DNA of 64,000 nt from assembly GCF_051846915.1 (NCBI RefSeq), contig NZ_JBPYCR010000010.1, positions 29,518-93,517 of the forward strand, written 5' to 3'. Position numbers and translations under genes: made by a program. Below, in pieces: positions 7,863 through 16,084 of the stretch (positions are counted from its first letter, which is position 1; the number at the start of each line of letters is the position of its first letter). The notes beneath the pieces were generated by a model. It had not been told where the DNA came from. It saw only the letters and a program-made list of their open reading frames with translations, and did not search any database. The stretch is from JBPYCR01 sp051846915 (GTDB lineage Bacteria > Bacillota > Bacilli > Bacillales > Amphibacillaceae).

Positions 7863-9935
7863 TTATTGCGTGCTATTTTTTTCAATATTATGTTTGTTAA
7901 ATTTATAGTATAGATTTCGGATCGATACATTGAGTTGTTTTGCAGTTTGTGTTTTGTTAAAATTATTCTTTTTGTACACTTCATATATAAATTCTTTTTC
8001 ATAAAAATCAATTGCTTCCTGTAGGCTTAAATCTGCAACTGATTCCGCATCCGGGATACGCTTTGATTGATCTGTTTTTACATTATCGTTTAACTTGGGA
8101 AGATGGTGTTCTTCAATTATTTCTTCATTCATATCCATATAAATCATCGCCCGCCCAATGACATTTTCTAATTCCCGTATATTTCCCGGCCAATGATAGT
8201 TTTGTAAGTGAAGAAGGGCAGCATGTGAGATGCTTTGTATATTTCTTCCATAATCCCGGTTTATCTTTTCGATAATATGCTCTGTCAATTGAGCTAAATC
8301 CGAAATTCGCTCTCTTAAGGAAGGGATTGTAACAGGAAGCCTATTTATTCGATAATATAAATCTTCCCGAAATGTTCCATTCATAATCGCTTTTTCTAAG
8401 TTCACATTGGTCGCTGCGATTATGCGGACATCCAATGTAATCGGGACTGTTCCACCTACACGTAAAATTTCGTTTTCCTGTAACACACGAAGTAATTTCG
8501 ATTGCATGGACAATGATAATTCACCAATTTCATCAAGAAAAATACTCCCATTATTCGCTTCTTCAAACAATCCTTTTTTACCGCCTGTTTTAGCTCCAGT
8601 AAATGCTCCTTCTTCATATCCGAATAATTCACTCTCCAAAATCGACTCTGCTATCGCTGCACAGTTCACACGAATAAATTTGTGATGCTTACGATTACTC
8701 TCATTATGGATTGCGTGAGCAAAAAGTTCCTTTCCTGTACCCGATTCACCTCGCAGTAGGACAATAGCGGGTGTTTTCGCACCAACTTTTGCTTGTTCGA
8801 TTGCAAGGTTTATTTCAGGTGAAGTACCAATTATATCATCCAATGTATATCTCGCTTCCAAATTTCGAATAATTTGCCGCGCTCTTTCTAATTCTTTTGT
8901 TAACGATTGAATTTCAGAAACATCGTGAATAACACCGACACTACCTTTAATCTTTCCGTTAACAATTACAGGAGCAACATTTACAAGTACCTCTTTCTTT
9001 TTTGGCCCTACCTTCAGTTTAACTCCGCGTACAGGTCTTCTTGTTTGCAGAACTTTTAAATGCATACTTTCACCTTCGGAAATGTCTGCAGTTGCCGGTT
9101 TTCCTATTACATCTTTTTCGAGCAAACCTGTAATTCTCGTATAAGCAGGATTAATCATAATCCCCTTCCCATTTTCATCTACGACACTTATTGCTTCGTC
9201 TGATGAATAAATGATTGCTTCGAGCATCATTTTAATCTCTTTTAAATCGGTATTCTCTTCTGCCAAATTGACTACTTCTGTAATATCTTTAAAAATTGCG
9301 AAAGCCCCAAGTAAATGATCATTTCCGTTGATTATTGGAACTCTCGTCGCTATAACTTTTTTATCATTTTTTAACTGAAGCATTTGATTTACTTCTTTAC
9401 GCCGACTTTTCAATACTTGAGGCAAGCGCGAGTTATAAATCACCTCGGTAATATCTTTGCCGATCGCACCACTTTCTATAAAGCCTGTGATTTCTTCTGC
9501 GCGCTTATTAATAAATGTAATAATACCTTGTTCATTTGTAACAATCATGCCATCTCGAATATTGTTTAATATTAAATCACGGTTAATTTTTTGAAGTTCT
9601 AGCTGTTCTTCCACAGATTTCTTTTTAATATGTAAGTCATAAAAGCTATCTGTTAGAACAGCCGGTATGACGTGCGTATGTTTACTTTTATTCGCCATTA
9701 ATGCTTTAATAGTTGACTCATTTCCAGTTGATTCAATGATCACATCGATATCTTTAGTTATCCATTTTTTCCAATCACTGTCCACAGGGATATTTTTATT
9801 TAGAGCAAATGCAATACCTGGTGCATGTAGTTCAGAATCTATTACAGCTTTTATTTTTACACGTTTTGATTTAATTAGAAACTCCATAAGGGCAGTACTT
9901 TTATTACCGGCACCTATAAATATAATATGTTTCAT
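7863..9935 (-). CDS. bkdR: BkdR-type sigma-54-dependent transcriptional activator
   Basis: 690-aa enhancer-binding protein. Domains in order: N-terminal Rossmann-like segment (IIFIGAGNKSTALMEFL), two PAS domains (about 120-230 and 245-350), a sigma-54 AAA+ domain with Walker A GESGTGKE (about residue 395) and the sigma-54 contact loop GAFTGA (about 443), and a C-terminal Fis-type helix-turn-helix. B. subtilis BkdR has the same plan and about the same length (692 aa). ATG at 9935 is preferred over a GTG at 9965 because AGGGTG lies 6 nt before it. It very likely activates the adjacent operon from the sigma-54 promoter. The signal sensed is not visible. Confidence 0.93.
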   Translation of the reverse strand: MKHIIFIGAGNKSTALMEFLIKSKRVKIKAVIDSELHAPGIAFALNKNIPVDSDWKKWITKDIDVIIESTGNESTIKALMANKSKHTHVIPAVLTDSFYDLHIKKKSVEEQLELQKINRDLILNNIRDGMIVTNEQGIITFINKRAEEITGFIESGAIGKDITEVIYNSRLPQVLKSRRKEVNQMLQLKNDKKVIATRVPIINGNDHLLGAFAIFKDITEVVNLAEENTDLKEIKMMLEAIIYSSDEAISVVDENGKGIMINPAYTRITGLLEKDVIGKPATADISEGESMHLKVLQTRRPVRGVKLKVGPKKKEVLVNVAPVIVNGKIKGSVGVIHDVSEIQSLTKELERARQIIRNLEARYTLDDIIGTSPEINLAIEQAKVGAKTPAIVLLRGESGTGKELFAHAIHNESNRKHHKFIRVNCAAIAESILESELFGYEEGAFTGAKTGGKKGLFEEANNGSIFLDEIGELSLSMQSKLLRVLQENEILRVGGTVPITLDVRIIAATNVNLEKAIMNGTFREDLYYRINRLPVTIPSLRERISDLAQLTEHIIEKINRDYGRNIQSISHAALLHLQNYHWPGNIRELENVIGRAMIYMDMNEEIIEEHHLPKLNDNVKTDQSKRIPDAESVADLSLQEAIDFYEKEFIYEVYKKNNFNKTQTAKQLNVSIRNLYYKFNKHNIEKNSTQ

Positions 9936-10108
9936 TTTTATCACCCTGCAATAAATTGCGTTCACTTTTTGTTTATCATACGTTAAATTGCAAAGTTTAG
10001 CAATAATCGTCTTCTATTGGTTACTTGAATCATTTGTTTTTTCTTTGTTCCTGAATTTGCTATAATAAGGAACGTACATACTACCTGTAAAAGGAGAAAG
10101 CTAATTAT

Positions 10109-10357
10109 ATGGCGCGTATTATTGCAGTTATTATACTTTTCATTCCTGGCGTAATTGGAGCCTACGGTATAAAATTAATGCGGGATTCATTATTCGGGGA
10201 ATTATATACTATTTTTTTTCATTTGGGGTTACAATTTTTCATTGGATTTCTGTTGTTTGCAATTGGACTAAGTTTCATTGGCGGATTTATCTTACATCGA
10301 GACAAGAAAAAGCAATTATATAAAAAAAGAAATAACAACAATACAAAGGATGGATAA
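10109..10357 (+). CDS. yqzF: DUF2627 small membrane protein YqzF
   Basis: 82 aa with two predicted transmembrane helices (about 4-22 and 40-62) and a short basic tail (RDKKKQLYKKR). The sequence matches the DUF2627 family, known only from Bacillaceae, and the gene sits beside bkdR as yqzF does in B. subtilis. AAAGGAG lies upstream of the ATG. Function is unknown. Its stop codon lies inside the loop of the terminator hairpin that follows. Confidence 0.85.
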   Translation: MARIIAVIILFIPGVIGAYGIKLMRDSLFGELYTIFFHLGLQFFIGFLLFAIGLSFIGGFILHRDKKKQLYKKRNNNNTKDG

Positions 10358-10377
10358 TACCATCTTTTTTATTTTTA
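10345..10377 (+). terminator. Intrinsic terminator overlapping the yqzF stop codon
   Basis: The 9-bp stem AAAGGATGG / CCATCTTTT (one G-U pair), 6-nt loop containing the stop TAA, then a T-rich tail TTTATTTTT. Confidence 0.75.
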
Positions 10378-10529
10378 ATAAAGCCACTCATGATGTGCGT
10401 GCCGTGTTATCGTTTATTTACTAATTCTCCATGGTTATATGCTATTCGGCATTCTTACAACATATATAAAAAAAGTACACGATATTAGTCAATTTGTTTA
10501 TAAAACCACTAACTATTTTAGCCATTATG

Positions 10530-10538
10530 TGGTATGAT
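10530..10538 (+). promoter_or_regulatory. Putative extended -10 promoter of the aspartokinase gene
   Basis: TGGTATGAT forms an extended -10 element (TGn + TATGAT) about 47 nt before the start codon. The -35 region 17 nt upstream is poor. The rest of the gap 10378-10529 holds no gene, T-box or lysine riboswitch that can be recognised by eye. Confidence 0.45.
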
Positions 10539-10584
10539 TTATTTTAAAAGTAAATTGTCAAATCAATTGGAGGATTTAAAAATT

Positions 10585-11955
10585 ATGAAAGTCGCAAAGT
10601 TTGGAGGCAGCTCCGTTGCAAGTGCAACACAATTAAAAAAGGTTGGAGCAATTATCAAAGATGATCCAGAACGGAAAATTATTATCGTATCAGCTCCTGG
10701 GAAAAGAAATTCCGAGGATGTAAAAGTAACGGATATGTTAATTCAAGTTGCTGAAGCTGCATTACAAAATACAGATAATATGAGTGCGTATATTGATCCG
10801 GTAATGGATCGTTTTACTGAAATAGTGAAAGGCCTAAATATATCAGAAAAACTTCTTGATGATATAAAAAAATCTCTTGAACAAATTATAGCAAATGATC
10901 TACCTGAACAAGAAAAGTTAGACAATATTAAAGCAATTGGTGAAGATAGTTCAGCTAAATTTTTAAGTGAATATTTACGGATTCAGGGATTGGATGCCCA
11001 ATATGTTAATCCAAAAGAAGCTGGCATTATCGTAAAAGATGATCCAGCTGGAGCACAAATTCTTCCGGAAAGTTTTTCGAAATTATATACTCTACGCGAG
11101 AAAAGCGGTATTCTAGTTATTCCGGGTTTTTTTGGATACACAAAAAATGGTCATTTGGCCACTTTTTCCAGAGGCGGTTCAGATATAACAGGCTCTATTG
11201 TAGCTGCTGGTGTAAAAGCATCTTTATATGAGAATTTTACGGATGTTGATTCTGTTTATACGGTTAATCCAACATTCGTTGACAACCCAAAAGAGATACA
11301 AACGTTAACTTATCGTGAAATGCGAGAACTCTCCTACTCCGGCTTTTCTGTTTTCCATGATGAAGCTTTAGTTCCAGCTTTTAATGAAGGAATTCCGGTT
11401 TGTATAAAAAATACAAATAACCCGGGTGCACGGGGAACGATGGTCGTTTCCGAAAAAACACCAAGTTATAATTGTGTCGTTGGAATTGCCAGTGATACAG
11501 GATTTACGAGCATTTACATTAGTAAATATTTAATGAACCGTGAGCTTGGCTTTGGTCGAAAGCTATTTCAGATTATGGAAGATGAAAATGTATCCTTTGA
11601 ACATGCACCTTCTGGAATAGATGATATGACTGTTATAATTCGTGATACACAGCTGACCGAAGAAAAAAAGGAAATTATTTTAGAACGAATTAAAACGGAG
11701 CTTAAGGCGGATACGGTTTCCATTCACAATGACTTAGCGATGATCGCGATTGTGGGAGAAGGGATGAAGGAAACAATCGGTCTTGCACAAAAGGCTACAA
11801 CTGCTTTAGGTGAAGCTTTAGTAAATATAGAAATGATAAACCAAGGTTCATCGGAAGTTTCCATGATGTTCGCAATAAAAGCAGAAGGTTTAAAAAGAGC
11901 GATCCAGTCATTATATGACGCATTTTTTGTTGATGAAAAAGGCAACTTTATCTAA
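10585..11955 (+). CDS. thrD: Aspartate kinase (YclM/ThrD type)
   Basis: 456-aa aspartokinase, first step of the lysine/threonine/methionine pathway (aspartate to aspartyl phosphate). The amino-acid kinase domain begins MKVAKFGGSSVAS, with SRGGSDITGSIVAAGV near residue 210. Two C-terminal ACT domains follow (about 310-450), which usually mediate feedback inhibition by lysine or threonine. It resembles the longer monofunctional YclM class rather than LysC. The frame is open upstream, but the ATG at 10585 has GGAGG at the right distance. The gene is isolated between two terminators; there is no counterpart at this place in B. subtilis. Confidence 0.9.
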   Translation: MKVAKFGGSSVASATQLKKVGAIIKDDPERKIIIVSAPGKRNSEDVKVTDMLIQVAEAALQNTDNMSAYIDPVMDRFTEIVKGLNISEKLLDDIKKSLEQIIANDLPEQEKLDNIKAIGEDSSAKFLSEYLRIQGLDAQYVNPKEAGIIVKDDPAGAQILPESFSKLYTLREKSGILVIPGFFGYTKNGHLATFSRGGSDITGSIVAAGVKASLYENFTDVDSVYTVNPTFVDNPKEIQTLTYREMRELSYSGFSVFHDEALVPAFNEGIPVCIKNTNNPGARGTMVVSEKTPSYNCVVGIASDTGFTSIYISKYLMNRELGFGRKLFQIMEDENVSFEHAPSGIDDMTVIIRDTQLTEEKKEIILERIKTELKADTVSIHNDLAMIAIVGEGMKETIGLAQKATTALGEALVNIEMINQGSSEVSMMFAIKAEGLKRAIQSLYDAFFVDEKGNFI

Positions 11956-11974
11956 ATTAGTTTTTAATTTAACT

Positions 11975-12019
11975 AAAACAGTTACTGAATTATGCTCATA
12001 ATTCAGTAACTGTTTTTAA
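11975..12019. terminator. Bidirectional terminator between aspartokinase and spo0A
   Basis: A perfect 19-bp stem (arms AAAACAGTTACTGAATTAT and its complement) with the tetraloop GCTC, flanked by A-run and T-run on both sides. It ends the convergent aspartokinase and spo0A transcripts. Confidence 0.92.
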
Positions 12020-12020
12020 A

Positions 12021-12803
12021 TTAGCCAACTTTATACTCCAATCTCAATCTATCAGCAACCATTGCGATAAATTCACTGTTTGTTGGTTTCGCCTTTGAAA
12101 TACTTACGGTATACCCAAATAAATCGGATATGGAATCAATATTTCCACGGCTCCAAGCGACTTCTATTGCATGCCTTATTGCTCGTTCTACTCTCGAAGC
12201 CGTCGTATTGAATTTTTTAGCTACTTCCGGATAAAGTATTTTCGTAATGGAACCCAACAATTCTATATCATTATAAACCATTGTAATTGCTTCGCGTAAG
12301 TACATATATCCTTTTATATGTGCAGGTACACCTATTTCATGGATAATACTTGTAATATTGGCTTCCAAATCTTTCTTGCTTTTTTGTTTATTACTTGCTC
12401 TTATATTCGTGCGGGCAGCAGGGGCCGTTGTGCCGTGTACTTGCCTTACTTGATCAGCGAGATTATCCAAATCGAATGGTTTTAAAATAAAATAGGATGC
12501 TCCTGTATCAACGGCTTTTTTCATAACTTCTTCCTGTCCAAATGCTGTTAACATAATTACACTTGGATAACTGTCTCTTTCCGAATCACGTAATGAATTT
12601 AAAACCGCTAAGCCATCCATATGTGGCATAATAATATCTAATATTAATACGTCCGGTTCTAACTCCTCAAGCATATGTAAGCAATCTTTACCATTAAATG
12701 CTGTTCCGATTACTTCAATATCTTTCTGTTCTTCAAAATAATCTTCCATCATCTGTACAAGTTCTTTGTTATCGTCAACTAAACAAACTGAAATTTTGTC
12801 CAC
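12021..12803 (-). CDS. spo0A: Sporulation master response regulator Spo0A
   Basis: 260-aa response regulator that commits the cell to sporulation. The receiver domain has acidic residues Asp10/Asp11 and the phosphoacceptor Asp56 in LILDIIMPHMDGL. The linker about 125-145 is variable. The effector domain contains the well-conserved ASRVERAIRHAIEVAWSRGN recognition region. The start is GTG after AGGAGGGG, as in B. subtilis. Phosphorylation by the phosphorelay is family knowledge. Upstream are a sigma-H promoter and a 0A box (autoregulation), and 153 bp before the start codon an IS element. Confidence 0.97.
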   Translation of the reverse strand: MDKISVCLVDDNKELVQMMEDYFEEQKDIEVIGTAFNGKDCLHMLEELEPDVLILDIIMPHMDGLAVLNSLRDSERDSYPSVIMLTAFGQEEVMKKAVDTGASYFILKPFDLDNLADQVRQVHGTTAPAARTNIRASNKQKSKKDLEANITSIIHEIGVPAHIKGYMYLREAITMVYNDIELLGSITKILYPEVAKKFNTTASRVERAIRHAIEVAWSRGNIDSISDLFGYTVSISKAKPTNSEFIAMVADRLRLEYKVG

Positions 12804-12850
12804 TATTCTGTTCCCCTCCTAATGAATTGGTACCATTTACCTGTATAACT

Positions 12851-12875
12851 ATTCGACATGATTTAATTATGTCCT
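12851..12875 (-). promoter_or_regulatory. Sigma-H promoter (Ps) of spo0A
   Basis: Minus strand AGGACAT, 14 nt, GAAT fits the sigma-H consensus (RnAGGAnnT N~14 GAAT). It lies about 48 nt before the GTG start and overlaps a 0A box, as at B. subtilis Ps. Confidence 0.8.
12852..12858 (-). promoter_or_regulatory. 0A box at the spo0A promoter
   Basis: Exact TGTCGAA heptamer on the minus strand, overlapping the -10 region of the sigma-H promoter. It fits autoregulation by phosphorylated Spo0A. Confidence 0.65.
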
Positions 12876-13006
12876 CTTTCAAAATAGTAAAAATTTATTT
12901 TTTCTTTAATTAGCTTGTTTATTCTGTTTTTTTCTAACATTTATTACATATTACGATATGTGTAAAATTTTTCTCGGGAGCATTTTGATAATATTTCCTA
13001 GAAAAA

Positions 13007-13074
13007 ATAGAGAAGGTACTCTACCATAAATGTAAGCTACCACGCAAATACATTTAGAAAGAGGCCTTCTCTAT
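13007..13074 (+). promoter_or_regulatory. Leader hairpin over the transposase start
   Basis: Inverted repeat ATAGAGAAGG (13007-13016) and CCTTCTCTAT (13065-13074). The second arm overlaps the start codon at 13073 and abuts the GAGG ribosome site. A nested pair AAATGTA/TACATTT lies in the loop. In several IS families such hairpins block translation of read-through transcripts; that role here is inference. Confidence 0.5.
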
Positions 13075-14491
13075 GGAACAAATTGTATCAAAAATTTATG
13101 AATTAATAAAGGAAACCAACAATTTAATTGCGTTTGAAGAGCAACTACGTTTGTTTATGTACGATACGTTCGCTTCCCTTGTTGGGGAGGCGTTTAGCCA
13201 GATCAACAGAGTCATTAAGGAAGATAAGCAGTCGGAGCAATGGACGATAGAAAGAGAGGATTCTAAAACGATCCAATTCACGTTTGGCTCGGTTAGGTTT
13301 AAGCGGACACTTATGCATGATGGGAACGGTAATCCGCATTATCCGTTGGATGAATGGCTGGGGTTCAGGAAGTATCAACGCAAAAGCCCGCTGGTTGAAG
13401 TGAAAGTGGCCGAACTGGCCAGTAAGAGTGACTATCGTGAGACGGCACGTATATTAAAAGAATGGACAGCCGTTGATATTAGCCATACTGCCGTTGGCAG
13501 TATTGTCCGGCGTGTCGGCGAAGCTCAAGCAGAAGCGGACAAAAAGGCCGTGGAGGACTTGGAAGAAGCAGCTTCTTTGCCGGAAGGGAAACAGGTGGAC
13601 GTTTTATACGCTGAAGCTGATGGTGTTTATGTCCGTGGGACCACGAAGAAAAAGCATTTGGAAGTCTGCCATGGAATTACTTACGAAGGCTGGAACAAGA
13701 ACGGATCACGCGTATCTTTACGTGATCAAAGAGTCGTTATGACGACGCAGCCGACGGATGAGTTTTGGAAAGAGGTCCAGGCACTGACAGCCAACGATTA
13801 TTCACTGGAACATACGCAATTGATTACGAATAGTGATGGGGGCGCAGGATATACGCCTGATAAGTTCCAAGCGGCTTTTTCTCAGTCGAACTATCCGGTA
13901 TGGAATCAATTGGACGATTACCATGTAAAACAAGCGATAAACCGGACGTTGGGATGGAAGGACAGCGAATACAAACAGCACATCAAAAAAGCGCTAAAAG
14001 AGCATAATAAAAGCTATTTCACATTATGGTTAGATACGTACGAGAGTACGTTAGAAGACGAAAAAAAGATAAAACGCACGAAAGAATTTCGCACGTATAT
14101 TTTAAACCACTGGGATCGCATATTTGATTGGCGCGAAAAGATAGAAAATCCTCCTAAGGATGCAAGGGGTTTGGGCGCGATGGAGTCCAATCAACGACGT
14201 ATATCCTATCGCATGAAAAAAAGAGGTATGCATTGGAGTGCTAAGGGTGCAGAGGCGATGGTAAAAGTAAAACAAGGGATGTTGAATGGAACGTTACGAG
14301 ACGTGTATTTAGCGTCACAGCAAAGGAGTAAGAGAAAGCAGCGTAATCCGTATGGCAGAATTTCTACGCCAGCCAACGCGGGCATCAATTGGCGCGAAAC
14401 AGGGATCAATCAGTCTATATACAGCTCATTCATCAGCAATAGGACGGTTGTTGAAGAGTTTACAATAAAATCCTGGGGCAGCAAGCGATAG
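13073..14491 (+). CDS. ISLre2-family transposase
   Basis: 472 aa, matching the UPF0236/ISLre2 transposase family. The N-terminal part has the cysteine-free FGSVRFKRTLM...YPLDEWLGFRKYQR block, the middle has YAEADGVYVRGTTKKKHLEVCHGITYEGW, and a basic C-terminal part has QRISYRMKKRGMHWSAKGAEAM. Acidic residues in the DVLYAEADG and NSDGGAGYT blocks are candidate members of the catalytic triad. The frame is intact and full length, so the copy could be active. The GC content (about 45%) is visibly higher than in neighbouring genes. Confidence 0.93.
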   Translation: MEQIVSKIYELIKETNNLIAFEEQLRLFMYDTFASLVGEAFSQINRVIKEDKQSEQWTIEREDSKTIQFTFGSVRFKRTLMHDGNGNPHYPLDEWLGFRKYQRKSPLVEVKVAELASKSDYRETARILKEWTAVDISHTAVGSIVRRVGEAQAEADKKAVEDLEEAASLPEGKQVDVLYAEADGVYVRGTTKKKHLEVCHGITYEGWNKNGSRVSLRDQRVVMTTQPTDEFWKEVQALTANDYSLEHTQLITNSDGGAGYTPDKFQAAFSQSNYPVWNQLDDYHVKQAINRTLGWKDSEYKQHIKKALKEHNKSYFTLWLDTYESTLEDEKKIKRTKEFRTYILNHWDRIFDWREKIENPPKDARGLGAMESNQRRISYRMKKRGMHWSAKGAEAMVKVKQGMLNGTLRDVYLASQQRSKRKQRNPYGRISTPANAGINWRETGINQSIYSSFISNRTVVEEFTIKSWGSKR

Positions 14492-14599
14492 CGCGGTAGC
14501 CGAAAAAGCGTACAAAAATAGAGTGCCGGAAATATTGGTGCAAAAGGACGACCGAGAAAAACTTGACACATACCATAATACGACGAAGTTTGATTTATA

Positions 14600-14640
14600 T
14601 AAAAAAACTTGTTAAGATAATTTAGATCTTAACAAGTTTT
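14600..14640 (-). terminator. Intrinsic terminator of spoIVB
   Basis: Perfect 15-bp stem (AAAACTTGTTAAGAT and complement), 7-nt loop, then TTTTTTTATAT on the minus strand. It begins 4 nt after the spoIVB stop and separates it from the IS element and spo0A. Confidence 0.92.
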
Positions 14641-14643
14641 CTC

Positions 14644-15915
14644 CTAGCTTGCTTCTGTTTCATTTTTGTAAATATTAATACCTGCTGCTTCCAGCATCCA
14701 TTCAATATGCACCCCATAACCTGATGTTGGATCGTTTACAAATACATGGGTAACTGCTCCAATAACTTTGCCATCTTGTATAATTGGACTTCCACTCATT
14801 CCTTGCACGATTCCTCCTGTTTTTTTCAGCAATTCAGGATCAGTAACTTTTATAACCATACCTTTTGTAGCTGGCGTTTTTTGTGAGACACTGCTAACAA
14901 TTTCAACATCAAATTCTTCTACTTTTTCCCCCTCTATAACCGTTAATATTTTTCCAGGGCCTTCCTTCACATCAGCGGATAATGCAATGGGCATCGGTTT
15001 ATCGTACATCCCATTTTTTATTGATTCATTCAGTTTACCAAAAATTCCAAATGGACTATTTTTAGTAATTGACCCGATTTTATTTCGATCAATTGAAAAT
15101 TGTGCTTGTTTTTCACCGGGAATACCGTTATTCCCCTTTTCGATAGAGGTTACGTTTGACTTTACGATAGTACCTTCATGAATATCAATTGGTTTTTTTG
15201 TATCCATGTCCGATATTACATGCCCTAGTGCTCCATATTTTTTGGTTTTAGGATCGTAAAAAGAAACTGTTCCAATCCCTGCTGCTGAGTCTCTAATATA
15301 TAATCCAAGCTGGTATTGGCTTTCTTTTTTATCCATTATTGGTTTTATTGTTGCATTAACCATTTTGGAATCTCTTTTGATTTTTAAATCCATCGACTCA
15401 TTTTCTTTTCCCGCTTTTTCCACATACGGCCTTACCTCTTCCATACTTTCAATTTGATGTCCGTTTATTTCCAAAATTACATCACCAACACGAATTTCCG
15501 CATCTTCACCTGGTGACAAGGGTCCGTTTTTTCCGTTAACTAAATGATGACCGACAACAAGGACACCCTTCGTATGCAGTTGGACACCGACAGATTGTCC
15601 ACCAGGAATAACTTTTATATCATCAAGTATGGACACGTTGACTTTTTTTATCGGAAGACCGGATACTTCATAAAAAAGTTCTCCAGTTCCTGGTTCGCTC
15701 GTATAAAATGATGAATCAATAGCTTGTATGCTTCCATTTTGCGAAGCAACCTGCACATTGTCTAACTTAGGAACTTCCAAGGGAGACTGATTGTGAAAAG
15801 TAACAACATCTTTTGGAATGGAAAGATACTCGTTTATTGGGGTTGTAAAAGGAACTGCAAACAGAATAGCAAGGAGCAGAACACCAATTAACCTTCTTAT
15901 TATTTCATACTTCAA
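14644..15915 (-). CDS. spoIVB: SpoIVB signalling serine peptidase
   Basis: About 423-aa forespore-secreted S55 peptidase that triggers pro-sigma-K processing in the mother cell. It has an N-terminal membrane/signal segment (RRLIGVLLLAILFAVPF), a PDZ domain (about 110-190, GVLVVGHHLVNG...VGDVILEINGHQIE), and the peptidase domain with His in GALGHVISDMD and catalytic Ser in GMSGSPI (about residue 371). The track-length start is a GTG at 15924 only 1-2 nt after GAGGAG. The TTG at 15915 has normal spacing and is preferred. It follows recN, as in B. subtilis. No clear sigma-F/G promoter was found by eye. Confidence 0.93.
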   Translation of the reverse strand: MKYEIIRRLIGVLLLAILFAVPFTTPINEYLSIPKDVVTFHNQSPLEVPKLDNVQVASQNGSIQAIDSSFYTSEPGTGELFYEVSGLPIKKVNVSILDDIKVIPGGQSVGVQLHTKGVLVVGHHLVNGKNGPLSPGEDAEIRVGDVILEINGHQIESMEEVRPYVEKAGKENESMDLKIKRDSKMVNATIKPIMDKKESQYQLGLYIRDSAAGIGTVSFYDPKTKKYGALGHVISDMDTKKPIDIHEGTIVKSNVTSIEKGNNGIPGEKQAQFSIDRNKIGSITKNSPFGIFGKLNESIKNGMYDKPMPIALSADVKEGPGKILTVIEGEKVEEFDVEIVSSVSQKTPATKGMVIKVTDPELLKKTGGIVQGMSGSPIIQDGKVIGAVTHVFVNDPTSGYGVHIEWMLEAAGINIYKNETEAS

Positions 15916-16043
15916 TCCGCTCACTCTCCTCGTTCCTAACCCATACCATTATTTTTTTCTGTATAACTAATTTGACCTAATAAGCGGATTTTTAAACTGG
16001 TGAATAATAAGAAAAGCTGTGTAACATTTCCTTTTATATAAAA

Positions 16044-16084
16044 TAAAAGTAAAAACCGTTCTATTTATCGGCTTTTACTTTTTG
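16044..16084 (-). terminator. Terminator overlapping the 3' end of recN
   Basis: Stem AAAAGTAAAA-GCCG / CGGT-TTTTACTTTT with the recN stop codon TAG in the loop, followed on the minus strand by ATTTTATAT. It separates recN from spoIVB. Confidence 0.65.

Larger units (their letters stand above)
12957..14572 (+). mobile_element. ISLre2-family insertion sequence (about 1.6 kb)
   Basis: Ends are marked by 21-bp inverted repeats: left TATGTGTAAAATTTTTCTCGG (12957-12977, two bases differ) and right the complement at 14552-14572. Similarity continues inward (TATTTCC in both). One intact transposase fills the element. Flanks CATATTACGA (12947-12956) and CATAATACGA (14574-14583) match at 9 of 10 positions and may be a slightly diverged target duplication. 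The element lies between spoIVB and spo0A, genes that are adjacent in related bacilli. Confidence 0.85.

Noticed and set aside
10378..10584. Lysine riboswitch or T-box before the aspartokinase gene
   Set aside because: No T-box motif (AGGGTGGNACCGCG) and no terminator/antiterminator pair lies upstream; the gap is short and A/T-rich.
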